Below, piece by piece: positions 37,848 through 48,916 of a stretch of DNA of 64,000 nt (positions are counted from its first letter, which is position 1; every line of letters starts with the position of its first letter). The notes below the pieces were generated by a model that was not told the DNA's origin, ran no database searches, and saw only the letters and a list, made by a program, of their open reading frames with translations. The DNA lies in NCBI GenBank assembly GCA_010015745.1, contig ML978160.1:1-64000 (forward strand). The letters run 5' to 3'. The DNA comes from Setomelanomma holmii (taxonomy: Eukaryota > Ascomycota > Dothideomycetes > Pleosporales > Phaeosphaeriaceae). The translations under genes were made by a program, and so were the position numbers.

Positions 37848-39041
37848 ATGAGCCGCGACGTCCTCGACCCGCCGAGTCTGATCGTCACCATCCGAGAAGC
37901 GGGAGTCGCTGTCGTGGAGCTGAACAGACCGAAGAAACGAAATGCGTTGTCACAGGTTTTGATCGATGAACTGACAGCGGCCTTGAGCCAGCTCGACCGT
38001 AGTCCAACGATTCGAGTGATCGTGCTCAGTGGTGCTGATGCTTCTCCGTTTTGTGGTATGACGATCGAAATTACGCTTAAGTCCTTCCCCAAACTGACAT
38101 GTACAACACAGCCGGAGCGGATCTAAGCGAACTAGCAAAGATATCAACGGCCGAAGCGTACTCGAGGAAGTATCTCAAAGACCTTGGAGATGCAATCTCA
38201 AGCTTTCGCAAGCCAATTCTGGCAGCAGTGAGAGGTTTCGCAGTAAGCAAGACGAATCCTGTTTCCCAAGACGACACTAACCATTCGCAGTTTGGTGGTG
38301 GATTCGAACTTGCGCTGATGGTGGGAAGACCTTCGTATCGGCGAGATGCTGGCCTCAGTTGCCTTTGGCAGCCACCTTCCCCGGAATTCTATATTGCGAG
38401 CGGGTACTGACTGTTGCATATGCAGTGCGATATGATCTTTGCTTCGTCAGATGCTCGATTCGGATTCCCGGAAGTGAAGTTGGGCACAATTCCTGGTGCT
38501 GGCGGAGTATACCCTCCGTCTCCAAGTCTGCGCATAAGTTGCTAACGTCAAGATTCAGACGCAAAGGCTAGCAAGAGCGATTGGGAAACAAAAGGTGCGT
38601 TGCCCGCATACTCCTTCAATATCTCAAGCTTGGTATTGAACTCAAGTGAGCTGTTCTCGTATTGACTGATCAGGCGATGGAACTGATATTAACCGGCGCG
38701 CCGACTTCAGCGACTGAGATGGAACGTCTTGGTGTTGTCAATCGGGTCATCTCGGCCGACGGAGACGTCCTAGAAGAAACCCTGGAGGTGGCGCGAACAG
38801 TTGCATCCTACTCGGCGGGTGCAGTTGGTCTGGCAAAGCAAGCCGTCGCAGCAGGTCAGTATCTTCCGCATCCTGACTTCGGAAGATGCCGAGCTAATGC
38901 ACGCAAGCCGAGACGACGACGTTGACAGCAGGGCTGGAAATTGAACGTGCGCTGTACTATAGCAGCTTTTCGCTTGCCGATTGCCGCGAAGGCATTCAGG
39001 CTTTTCTGGAAAAGCGACCTGCCAACTTTCGACACCGTTGA
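37848..39041 (+). CDS. Enoyl-CoA hydratase/isomerase (crotonase family)
   Basis: Seven exons: 37848-38055, 38112-38242, 38291-38320, 38426-38506, 38559-38594, 38674-38854 and 38908-39041, giving 266 aa, the usual crotonase length. Two exons are only 30 and 36 bp. The product has [19 protein letters not shown], then [10 protein letters not shown] (CoA and oxyanion-hole region), [20 protein letters not shown] and [39 protein letters not shown] and AYY-like [20 protein letters not shown] follow, then a C-terminus EKRPANF. The Glu residues of GGGFEL and FPEV sit at the two catalytic positions of the hydratase subgroup. It should hydrate or isomerise an enoyl-CoA in fatty- or amino-acid breakdown. 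There is no clear mitochondrial presequence or peroxisomal tripeptide. It is divergent from the adenylation gene; a shared pathway is possible but unproven. Confidence 0.88.
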
Positions 39042-39910
39042 CCAGGGCCTGCGACGTTCGACGGAGAATATCTTTGTCTTGCAATCTCGATTCGGTCCTT
39101 CTCTTTCAATTCTACTCCAATGGGACTTGTGCGCCGGAGGTGTCGCGTACGATGTGCGTGTTGTCGCGGACGGATAATGTCCTGGACGTGCTGTCCAGCA
39201 TGTTCAGGGTGCCAGATTGTGCAGCTTCACTCACAACGATAAATCGCAGTGCGTCGGTCAATGGGGAGCTGCAAGTGACATTGCTGCTGTACTGTATATA
39301 TGATGCTGGAAGCTGGTTGAGACGAATGAAGGACGTAGGAAGATACGTTGTCGTGAGCAAAAGTGGCGCGATTCCCCACCAGCTCCTCGATGAGGGAGGC
39401 GCTCCCGGCTTTAATGCCAAACACAGGCTTCGAGACCCAGCAACGTTGGTCATCATAATATCTCCTTATCTTAGGTGTTCTATTGCACTGGGATCGGCAT
39501 CTGCACAGGTATCGAAACAGGCTGGCTTCGGCAAGTGGAAGAGGCGTTGTCACGTGGTGCCCTTGGCAATTGCAGGTGCTAGGTCCAGGGTATATGCTCA
39601 ATACATGGATACAATGGCGACAGTGCATGGCATGCTGCAATGCGCATCATGCAACGGTCCGCTCCACTAGATTGTAAAGCCATCAGTCAGCGACTGTCAA
39701 GCGTTGATCTTGACGATGATGCACAGGATCGCGATGAAGCCTCGTACTCGTATACAGCTGCAGTTTCAATCTAGAATGAAAGCACCTAGTTAACATGCAT
39801 TATCTGGTATCCACGCCAATGGCAACGTAATAGCATAACGGCTAAGCTTCATCCCACGCAGGATATTCATCGTTGTGCAGCACAAGGCCCTGTTCGAAAC
39901 TAACACCTGT
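39042..39910. other. Convergent intergenic region (0.87 kb)
   Basis: Between the crotonase and the HeLo-domain gene. Overlapping open frames on both strands (for example minus 39112-39456, 114 codons) have no recognised features. Nothing is called. Confidence 0.4.
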
Positions 39911-41491
39911 TCAAACCTCATGAGCTTTGGCTCGTATGTCCTTCGTCTCGATCCTTCCAATTCCTGGGTATAAGTCGTGCCTCTCGATCAGGCTGTTCAC
40001 CGTGGTAGCACCATACAAGCCATTTGCATCCGCACTGCCTTCGCTGCTGACCGTCTGAGTCAGCACCAGCGCATTCTTGTCAAGAGAAACGCGATCCAAT
40101 GGTGCGCTAGGCGAGATCTCTCTGTCTTCTGGTACGACTGGCATCTCTTTCTTCTCATCAAGAGACACATTTCTCATCCTCGAATCGAGATCGAGAGCGG
40201 GTGCGTCAGGTATCGCGCTGAGTGACTTGGAGCGCACAGGCTCAAGTCCATTCTCCTCTTCCGATGATCTTGGCTGCGCACCAGCGCCGGTTTCAGACAA
40301 CGAGCGCTGTGGATCCACGTTGATTGTTTCTGGCACGCTCATGGAGCGCCGCTTGTCTGCCTTGTGACTCTTGGACCAGGACTTAAAGCTGAAGGCTGAC
40401 AGCCAACTAGGCCTCTTCTCTCGACCGGCGTTGGGATCGCAAGTCCGCTCGGCGGACAGTTGCAGATGAGTCTTCTCACTGGCTTTGGCTGGTTCCTTCG
40501 TAGGGGCGTTGGCTTGCGATTGAACCTCAAGTGGCGCACTGCGAATATCGTAGTCTGACTTGCGCCGCGCACCAGCAGCTCCGCCTGAGGTAGGAAGGTT
40601 GTAGCTCGCACGGCGAACTTCGAGGTGGGCCTCCTTGAGTTCTTCGTTGATGTACTGGAGTGCTGTATCCACCACCTCAACATGTTCGGGATAGTCAACC
40701 GCGCAGGCCTCGCGAATGAGTTGTAGCTTCTCCCAGTCTTGTCGGACAACAGGCCCGGTAAGATCGGGATGCCAGCCCATGGATCGGATGTCAGACCTCA
40801 TGCCACGATCAACATGCTCTTTGACGTCTAGGAGGGAGATGAGCGCATCGACTTCGGTGCGAACTGTCTTGACAAACTGACTGAACCGATCAGAGTGTTT
40901 GACAGTCCAATGGTTCGTGGTCATGCTCATGTTACGCTTGACGCTCGCACGTACACCCATTTGCCGAACAAGATCCTGCAAGAGCGCATATTTCTCACGA
41001 AAGCCTTCCAGCCGATTTGTGTCAAGCGCGGGATACTCAAGCCTGGAGAAATGCTTGGGACTCTTCAGTCCATACTTCTCCATGAGCTCATCTCGCGACA
41101 GGTTGCTCGGCCGACCTGCAATCTCGTTGAGTGCTTTGCGGACTTTCTCATTGATAACTTCGTCGTCCAACTTTAGATCCCTAACGCCAAAGTTTACTGG
41201 TAGATGCGGGTCTGGATTCGTCAAGCCTGGATGGGAAGGGATCATGTGTCTTGCGATGTGTGGAGGAGGTGCCGAAATGCCAACCGCATCTCCGAATATC
41301 AGCAGCCTCCCCTGCTGGAGGCCGAGTTTGGCCAGGGCGACCTTTTGCGCATGGTCGTTGTCCTTGGAAGGATGGATAAGATTGAATGCCTCTACACATG
41401 TGCTGAATTGCGTCGCGAGGGAGAAGACATCGGTAAGGATCTGCGCTTTGCTTCTTGCGGGCGTGGTGGCTTGGGTGGAGTCGTCGGCCAT
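39911..41491 (-). CDS. HeLo-domain protein (prion-inhibition and propagation type)
   Basis: Single exon of 526 codons on the minus strand. The start at 41491 was preferred over an in-frame ATG at 41515 because it has the stronger context CCGCCATGG and begins MADDSTQ, like other family members. Residues ~12-230 look like the HeLo domain of HET-s and related fungal proteins: ILTDVFSLATQFSTCVEAF, LGLQQGRLLIFGDAVGI, and further helices including VRTEVDALISLLDVKEHV. HeLo is a helical, membrane-toxic domain in heterokaryon incompatibility. The C-terminal ~250 residues are basic and Ser-rich, ending in a conserved-looking GIGRIETKDIRAKAHEV. I see no classic pair of HET-s amyloid repeats and no ankyrin, NACHT or kinase domain, so this is a solo HeLo protein. 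A cell-death or regulatory role is inferred from the domain alone. Confidence 0.8.
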   Translation of the reverse strand: MADDSTQATTPARSKAQILTDVFSLATQFSTCVEAFNLIHPSKDNDHAQKVALAKLGLQQGRLLIFGDAVGISAPPPHIARHMIPSHPGLTNPDPHLPVNFGVRDLKLDDEVINEKVRKALNEIAGRPSNLSRDELMEKYGLKSPKHFSRLEYPALDTNRLEGFREKYALLQDLVRQMGVRASVKRNMSMTTNHWTVKHSDRFSQFVKTVRTEVDALISLLDVKEHVDRGMRSDIRSMGWHPDLTGPVVRQDWEKLQLIREACAVDYPEHVEVVDTALQYINEELKEAHLEVRRASYNLPTSGGAAGARRKSDYDIRSAPLEVQSQANAPTKEPAKASEKTHLQLSAERTCDPNAGREKRPSWLSAFSFKSWSKSHKADKRRSMSVPETINVDPQRSLSETGAGAQPRSSEEENGLEPVRSKSLSAIPDAPALDLDSRMRNVSLDEKKEMPVVPEDREISPSAPLDRVSLDKNALVLTQTVSSEGSADANGLYGATTVNSLIERHDLYPGIGRIETKDIRAKAHEV

Positions 41492-42320
41492 GGCGGGGTA
41501 ATGTTGACCTAGCAAAGCTTGAGGCAGTGGTCAAGTATCGAAAGGCCTGTTTCTGGTGAAGCTCGGAAAGGCACGTTGGACAGGAAGAGGATACATAGCT
41601 CGCGATGGTGACGCATAGTCAATATTGGCTTCATGTGCGCATGACGTCTGAGGCCATGTCCTAAAGCATGGATTGCGCTCAGGTGTGTGGCGCAAACTCT
41701 GCGCCCAGAAGCGATGGATGCGGGGCTCAATGATCATCTCCCCTCTCAACCACTCAAAGTTTCTTCCCAGCCACGCAATTCGCGAACTTTGCTTGGAGCT
41801 GAGGTTAAGCATCGCTGCCACGGTGTCTTATGCAAGTGACTGTGGCACTATATGCTGTGGCGCAACACGTGTTGAAAAGTCAACTAAGGAGACGCCTTAC
41901 CAGGATTGTCACTGCATGGAGCGCTATTCGTTTCCCGAGCATGTGATCTATTGCGTTGCTCTCAAGCTGAATTCGTAAGTCGTCGTGCTAATGTTAAGAC
42001 AGAACCATTCATCTTCGCCGGGTTGACCGAGAGATGGGCTACGTGAAAGCCCAATCGCACAGCACCTTGCCCCTACGCTGCCGAGAATACTCCCGAAGTC
42101 CACAATGAAAGTATTCGAATCAGTAGCCCCAGAGATTGGCCATTGTGTGCAGTCGCCGTGGACACCCTAGCCAAAAACGCCAACGAAACAATGGGTATCT
42201 TCCAAGCAAACATAAAGTATTTCCTCTCAGAAAGTAGTAGGTAGCCAGAGCATGACCACTATACCGAAGGGCGTGTCGAATTTAATGTATACAATTCGTG
42301 TGGGTTGAAACAGAATCGAC
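41492..42320. other. Intergenic region (0.83 kb)
   Basis: Upstream of the HeLo gene and downstream of the rhodopsin-domain gene, both minus. No gene or repeat recognised. Confidence 0.45.
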
Positions 42321-43627
42321 CTAGATGTGTGAGAATGGCTTCTTCCCATCCGGCTTCTCGTCATGCGCGCTCTCGACAGTCCCAGTCTCAAGTCCTTCGG
42401 ATCCGGCCATGCTTTGCCGCTTCGCAAGCTCGTTGCTTACCACAGTGAATTCGTTGGTAACCAAGATTTTACTTCCTCGCCGTCTGAGTGGGAATGCTTG
42501 ATGGTCAGATTTCGCAGGATATTCGTGCTCTTTGATGATGCCCTCTTCGCTGTCGCGGTCCGAGTCTGATATAGCGTCCGATGCTGCCCATCTGCTGTTG
42601 CCAACGACAGCCACGGAGTTTGGTTGACCAGAACGCCATGTTAGCTGGTATGTCTGTCGCTTCGAAGCATTGCTGCGCTGAGATCCAAAAAGAGGGCCAA
42701 ACAATCGGACGAAAGGTCCACGCAGCATGGGAAGGCAAGCGCACACAATGCCAGCGTTAGCTTCAATGACCGACCAGATGGTAGCAGGAATAGGCCCCCA
42801 GGTCGGGTCGGGATCGCTGGCGGATGCGGCGATAGTCGTCGCTCGGTATATCGAAGCGAAGGTGACGCTGTCTACAATTAGCACTTCTTACACTAAGGAA
42901 AGATTTAGAACGCACAAAGCTCCTGTGCCGAACACTAAACATATACCAAGCTTCTCTGCTTTGGTCATGGAAAGTCGGAGGATTTGGGGAATGGGCATGG
43001 CCAACAACATGAAGTCTGTGGTGATCTGTACCGTCGCATATGATATCCACCATGGTTCGTTCTTAAAGCATTTGAATCCCGGTATGCTCCGATCCCAGAA
43101 CGCAGCTACTGGTGTGCATTGGAACACGGTCGCAATAATGAATGCCATACCAGACGCAACGACCCAGGCATTCATGACATGGCAGGCGATCCGGAAGTGC
43201 CTCGTAGAGACAGCAAATATGCGGTAGTAAAGGCAGACGACCGCGATCTTGTTGAACATCAGGACGACCTTGTATACGATGTTGGCTCCATAGAACCACT
43301 TCCTCGCAATGACACGAGTGTGTGGATCGAGTGATGTCCAATGGCGCCCATAGCCATACACGACAGCTTATCATGTTTAGTGTCTGTCGCATCCACCTGC
43401 AAAGATCCCTTACCTTGACATTCTGTCAACGACAGCAAGCCCGACGATATAAGGGCAACGATTATCATATAGTCGTCCATACCCAGTCCGCTGCGTTTGA
43501 CAAAGCGCTGCACGAGTCTAGCTCCTACAAAAAGTGCAGCTATTATAACACCGAGCACGCTCGTCAACCATAGACCCCACCCGCGCTGAACTGGCCCTTG
43601 TGTCCCAAGACCGACATTGGGAGCCAT
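42321..43627 (-). CDS. Fungal rhodopsin-domain integral membrane protein (seven helices)
   Basis: Three exons on the minus strand, 43627-43414, 43366-42916 and 42867-42321; introns 47 and 48 bp; 403 aa. Seven hydrophobic segments are visible, in order SVLGVIIAALFVGARLV, DYMIIVALISSGLL, VVLMFNKIAVVCLYYRIF, MNAWVVASGMAFIIATVF, QITTDFMLLAMPIPQI, GICLVFGTGAFVTFASIY and WSVIEANAGIVCACLPML. The motif CTPVAAFWD and the closing IEANxGIVCACLP are signature features of the fungal rhodopsin-domain family (named for the fold prediction, not opsins; no Schiff-base Lys is implied), which includes SAT4-like proteins of toxin clusters and PTH11-like receptors. The tail (~275-403) is cytoplasmic and charged. 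Acceptor sites were chosen to give CQAVVYGYGRHW and GTGAFVTFAS. The ligand is unknown. Confidence 0.85.
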
Positions 43628-44704
43628 ACTGGTTCAGTCGGAATCGTTTTCGACGTTGGTTTGGTCGGTAGAATTGCTGTTTAGTACGGCATTCGATGTT
43701 CGTAACGTAGCGATCGCGCAATATTCATTACTCTGTGCCTGGCAGAGACGTTGATGTTAGAGGCTTGCGATGGGCAGATCGGATGGTGCAACAACGATGG
43801 CACAGCAGCAGCTGGGCAAGCAGCCATATCCCACCATGTGCACGTTTAGGATCCCAATGCAGACATGGAATCGCATACGAAAAAGTGTGGACCTGCCAAT
43901 TCCCGTGTGATGGTCCACGGAGTGAGCAGTCGATGGGCGAATCATGATCGAACGGCCGAGCTGAGCCGTCTGAGCTCATTGGCCGCCGATGTCGTTTATC
44001 TGCCTGGCATGAAACTGCTCCAGGGTCCCGCTTGTAGACATCCTGGCCTCAGCATCGTGTTCTTCGGAGAAGACCTGTTTTGACCAGGTTTCGGCGCGGC
44101 GAAAACAGCAGGTCCAATGAGATGGTGATGTCATATGATAAAGATCGACAAAGGACCGCACTAGCGTCTCTACTTTGTGGCCATGTTTTCTCTCCCACAG
44201 TCGATGAAGGAGAATGAGTCATTGAGGTTCAGACGTGGAAGTAGCGATTTGGGTGCTCGCAGCGGTTTCAAGGAGACTCTGTACAAACGTTGACGGTGTC
44301 GTTGAGACAGACACTCCGGCCCAAGCTACTGGAAAGATGCTAATACTCTTTGAGACTAGCGTATAAAATCATTTTTGTCCGCCAATCGCATCTGCGCATG
44401 AACGCCACCGCTTCTCATCTGCTCCGTTACATTTCCAAGACGGGCTGGCAACACGAAATCCCATTGATTTGCCGTCCCACATCGGCGGTTTGCCTCATTC
44501 TAGCGTGACCCTGCCATGAATTAGTCGCGGCTGCCCTCTACGGCATGCAAGGTTCCCGCCATCAGGTCGAAGCAAAGTTCGCCATGGCGTTTGAACCATA
44601 TGCTAGTACCTGCAGTCTTGCAGATTGAGTCTCACCGAGACCCTTTCACACCCTCCTTCTCGTTCCGCAAGTCGCGCCAAAGTCGATTGTTTCACATTGA
44701 CAGC
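43628..44704. promoter_or_regulatory. Divergent intergenic region (1.1 kb)
   Basis: Separates the starts of the rhodopsin-domain gene and the carboxylesterase gene. Should contain both promoters. No gene is recognised. Confidence 0.45.
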
Positions 44705-46501
44705 ATGGTGCATCTCCTGGGTGCCTTAACGGTCGCCTCAGTTGCAACAGCGGCGTTGGGAGCGCCACACCAATCACTATGCGTGCAGACATCCAGCGGA
44801 ACTATCATTGGTCACCAAGCGTCCAACAAGACGAGTGTAACCGAGTTTCTAGGAATTCGTTATGCTGCGGCACCAGTCGGCGAATTAAGGTTCGCTGCAC
44901 CAAAAAAGTATATCGCGCCAGCAGGAACAGTCTTTGAAGCTTCCGAATGGGTATGTTACCTCGAGCAAGACATGTGCGAAATGTTAGAGTTGACCTTTTA
45001 CAGTCGGCAGACTGTCCCGCGAATAAGCCACCCGTAAGCAGCTTTCCCAACTTCACGCAGCCATCCGGTTTGCGCGTGTGGAAGAACTTCGCGGCGCAGA
45101 ACAACAACACGGCATCTGAGGATTGCCTCAAGCTCAACATCTGGACAAAGAGCCCTGGCAAGACCACGGCCAAGAAGCCAGTGCTTGTCTTCCTCCATGG
45201 TGGACGTAAGTTCAACCTTCACTTGCTCATATTGCGTATTTTGACCAAGTTTTGCAGGCTTCCAGATCCCAGGTCCACATAGTCCCTTTTACAATGGGCA
45301 ATATCTCGCAGACGCTGGAGACGTAATCGTCGTTACTCCGAAGTAAGTTAGATGTCACTTGTGTAGCATATCATGCTAACACATACCCAGCTATCGCCTG
45401 GGAATCTTCGGCTTCTCCGGTGCACCCGGTGTCGAAGCCAATGCGGCGCTGCGTGATCACCGCGCAGCCGTCGAGTGGGTGCGTGATAACATCGCTGCAT
45501 TTGGCGGCGACCCTACTCGAATTGTCATCTTCGGTCAAAGCGCAGGAGGTGCATCTGTTGACTACTGGTCATTTGCATGGAAATCTGAGCCTATTGTGTC
45601 TGGACTCATCCCCATGTCCGGAACGTCGTTGAGCTTCTTGCCCAATACCAAGGAATACTCTCAGTCGCTGTGGTATAATGTATCGCAAACGATCGGTTGC
45701 GGAGGACCAAACGACGATCCCTCCCAGGTTCTTTCTTGCGTTCGATCCAGGAACACTTCGGTCATTCTAGCTGCTGCTGCGAAAGTACCGCCGCTACCCA
45801 CTCAAGCTACTGCACAGGCCACTTTCCATCCCACCATTGACAATATCACTGTCTTTGCCGACTACGAGCAGTTGTCAGCATCTGGTGCATTCGCTAAGAT
45901 CCCTCTGTTGGCCGGCAATGCGGATCATGAAGATGGCTGGTATCGCCTCGCTGGATATGCCGCCAAGCTGAACTTCACTGAAGCCCAATGGAACTTGTTC
46001 GCCGAGCGCGCCTTCACTTGTCCCACCTCATACACGACCAAGTACAGGGTACAATACGGGGTTCCAACGTGGCGATACAGGTATCATGGCGACTGGGACA
46101 ATCTCCGGCTGTACAGTGGCACTGCTGGACTGGGACCCAAAGGTAGTGGTGCCTACCACGGATCTGATCTCAACATGGTCTTTGGCACAGCGCAGGATGT
46201 GTCGGGCTTGCCAAATACGCCCGCAGAGGATGCGACGATCAAGTACATCCAAGGAGCCTGGGCTGCATTCGCTCGAGACTCGAAGAAGGGCTTGAGCAAG
46301 TATGGCTGGCCTGCATACAACCTGAATGGTAAGACTCAAGGGCTATTTCTAGATATTATAGCTAACATACGTACCACAGGCACTACACTGGTAGAGTTGG
46401 CGTACAAGAACAGCCCGAAGCCAGTATTTGCGCAGCCGATTACGTACGACCAGTCTTGTCCGGCGAAGAACAACCCCTTGCCTGGTCGTGGGGCTTTTTA
46501 G
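44705..46501 (+). CDS. Secreted type-B carboxylesterase/lipase
   Basis: Five exons: 44705-44950, 45004-45205, 45258-45342, 45391-46328 and 46380-46501, giving 530 aa. A signal peptide opens the protein (MVHLLGALTVASVATAALG), followed by FLGIRYAAAPVGELRFAAP and SEDCLKLNIWTK. The oxyanion-hole segment is VLVFLHGGRFQIPG, across a splice. YRLGIFGFSGAPG and the nucleophile elbow FGQSAGGAS follow (Ser about residue 226). The likely acidic residue lies in AGNADHEDGWY (~355) and the His in AYHGSDLNMVFGT (~433). This is the type-B carboxylesterase fold (acetylcholinesterase/Geotrichum lipase family) with a complete triad. It should hydrolyse ester substrates outside the cell. The last intron is 51 bp, in frame and without stops, so retention would simply add 17 residues. 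Confidence 0.9.
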
Positions 46502-47378
46502 TGTCCCGCTCCTAATACAGTATATACTACACTATCGCAGAAATACGTATCTCGTCGACGTCTGCAATATGCCTTGGGATTCTTTCTTCCTTGTCGAACC
46601 TGTGTGACACTGACTACAGCTTTCTGCTTCGTGCAGTCCTTTTAGTCTTTCAGAGCGAGATAATACCACGCCTAATTCGAGACTTCAGTGTCTTCTAGTC
46701 GCACTTTGCACAATTCAGATCTCAAATATACGCACTGGTTCTTGCTCTACGTACTCCCAGCCCGCGCCTAATGCCATCTGGAGATTCATGCCGATTGCGG
46801 CGCCAACTGGTCGTGTTGAACCAGAGTGAAGGACTCCAAGGACTTCGAAAGCGTGCAAGTGCACAACAAACAGCGCAAATTGTAGTGTGTGGTTTGCTGT
46901 TAACCACTTGAATCTATCCAGGAGCGTGCGCATAAACGGGTGAGTTGTCGTTTGATGAGTGTGCCAATGCTCATTGTCGGCTGCATCACTCCGAGCTATT
47001 GCATCCACCGCTACGCGGAGCACATGTACAAAACCAAGACCGCGGCGCGAGGGAGAGGTCCAGCGCAGCAATCTGCCTCGAACCTTATGATGAAGTCTTC
47101 AAATGCCGCTTTGCCAGCAGAAATACCGGTACTTGGGATCTAAGCCGTAATCATTCTTGCCCATTTGGGAAGTGATTGGCTCAGGACCCCGGCCTGGAGG
47201 TGTCAGGATCCCTGGAAACACGTGCATTTGAACATGGACCACATACCCATCTCGTCTCTCTGCAGCCGAACCCTTCCACTGGGTCGTTGGAGTCGATACA
47301 ACAGCATCTCATCAACCCGTCACTCAGTGAACGCACTACACCATCGTAAGCAGTGGATTTGATCCTTCCACTCTCGCC
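46502..47378. other. Intergenic region (0.88 kb) with a possible decayed frame
   Basis: A minus-strand frame at 46715-47071 ends GAGWEYVEQEPVRIFEI, and a second frame nearby begins at an ATG near 47164 (MGKNDYGLDPKYRYF). They might be parts of one broken or spliced gene, but I could not join them convincingly or recognise a family. A short plus-strand frame here also lacks features. Confidence 0.35.
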
Positions 47379-48230
47379 ATGACTTCCATTAGTGCTCAGA
47401 CGTTCTCTCCCCACGTTTCGCAGTTTCTCACCAACGTTTTTCCCAACACCGGGTTCTGGAAAGCAACGAACGCGTCGTGGGATTATCAGATTGAGCTTGC
47501 ATGGCCTCTGAACTGGACTTCGCAGGCCGAGAATATGACCGTGGAGACAACGTAAAACTGGCCTACTATGAAGGTCGCGAGACCATCAGCGATGTAGATT
47601 GCGAGTAACAACATGAGCTGACACTCATAGGTACGTTCTCGATGGTAACGCGCTATGGAAGAGGCATTTCGCCACCAACGACCGGTAGAATGCCCGATTG
47701 CATCGTTATCAGCATTCGTACCCCGAGACGATTCCAGACTCGCCTTACAGCCTGCAGCGAGGCTACGACTTTCAGCCTCCAGTCTGCGCAAATTGCACAC
47801 TGCCCACCGTGCCAGGCGTACCTTCCAACGCCGTTAACTTCATAGATTTCATCGACACTGCTCTACGACCTCAACGAGACATTGCTTCTTCAACAACGAC
47901 TACGTTTTCAACTACACCGGCTTCCTCGCGCCGCTGAAAAGCAACACATCCTCATCAACGAACAATACTAAACCTGCGGTTCAGATCAGCTACGGAGCCC
48001 TCGAACAGCACCCAGTCCAGAGAAGGACGGAGACTAATGAGGAATTGGCGTATCGTCAAAGCTTTCTTGTGCCTCAGCGAATGCCGGAATTGTCGCAGAA
48101 GCTGTACGCCGAGTTGAAGGGTAGTCCGAAGCTTAGGGATGTTGAGATCCATGAGTATCCATTTAGCGATCATGCGGCTGTTGCTGCGGCTGCGCTCGCG
48201 GATGGGAGTGACTACTTCCTTGACTGGTGA
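47379..48230 (+). pseudogene. Decayed alpha/beta-hydrolase of the siderophore-esterase type
   Basis: Starts at ATG 47379 (MTSISAQTFSPHVSQFL) and reads to GWP-like IELAWPLNWT, an intron (47568-47640, GTAAAA...CATAG) and YVLDGNAL. The frame then breaks. MEEAFRHQRPVE lies in a second frame, PDCIVISIR in a third, and SPYSLQRGYDFQPPVCANCT with NFIDFIDTALRP back in the first. After a gap, FFNNDYVFNYTGFLAPL and PYPFSDH-like EIHEYPFSDHAAVAAA run to a stop. In intact relatives (ferric-siderophore esterase type, PF00756-like) the segment between ALRP and the FNND block contains the nucleophile elbow GHSFGG. Here it is absent, an internal loss of roughly 50-60 residues. At least three small frameshifts plus this deletion make the gene non-functional. 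It lies directly downstream of the carboxylesterase. Confidence 0.8.
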
Positions 48231-48916
48231 TGGATCTGGATAGATCGAAGCCTGACGACTCGAACAATGATATATCTACGCTTGGTACCGAGATGGCGAT
48301 GTTTCTATTGCTTCTCCCATACTCTTCCCCAACTCGGTGGCCGTCTTTCAAGTTCTGATATGATTCTGTCCCTGCGAAAACGATGTGGCTGTTTCGTCCA
48401 GGTTCATTGTTTTCTATGCCATTGTGAGCCCGAGCCAGTTGGAGACGCTCGCCCCGATGTGCGAAAAGGCCGCTGAAGCACAAATGTGGACTCTGCAGCA
48501 CACGAGACCCGCCGCAGCCCCATGTGAGACAGTACCGGGCCGCATTCTTCCCCCATTCAAGGTCTGATAAAGGCTGATAACACATGCAGATCTCCCACCG
48601 CTGTTCCAAGAATATCGGGACTGGCGATGTGCGACCTCCGGCGAAACACCGGCCAATAATGACATTGGACGAAAAACTGGTCCATGTGGATCCTCACCGC
48701 AGCAAGAGCCTCAACGGACAACTGAACCGACGCGAAATTTTCGCCTAGGGTCTCCGATACGTCATTGCACAAACAAAGCGTTGTTGGGGCTGGTGAGTAA
48801 TGGCGCGAATATATATGCGCATGCGCCCCGAGCGGGCGTGGGCGTGGTAAACCGCTGGACGGACATTGCGAACAACAACCATCGCCGCAAGATTTGACAC
48901 GAGAGAAACCGCGAAA
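48231..48916. promoter_or_regulatory. Intergenic region upstream of the SDR gene
   Basis: 686 bp. A minus-strand open frame (48163-48609) overlaps the pseudogene end and is judged chance. Expected to contain the SDR promoter. Nothing else seen. Confidence 0.45.

Noticed and set aside
39911..40010. HET-s-type amyloid repeats in the HeLo protein tail
   Set aside because: Only a KDIR tetrapeptide is shared and there is no second repeat.
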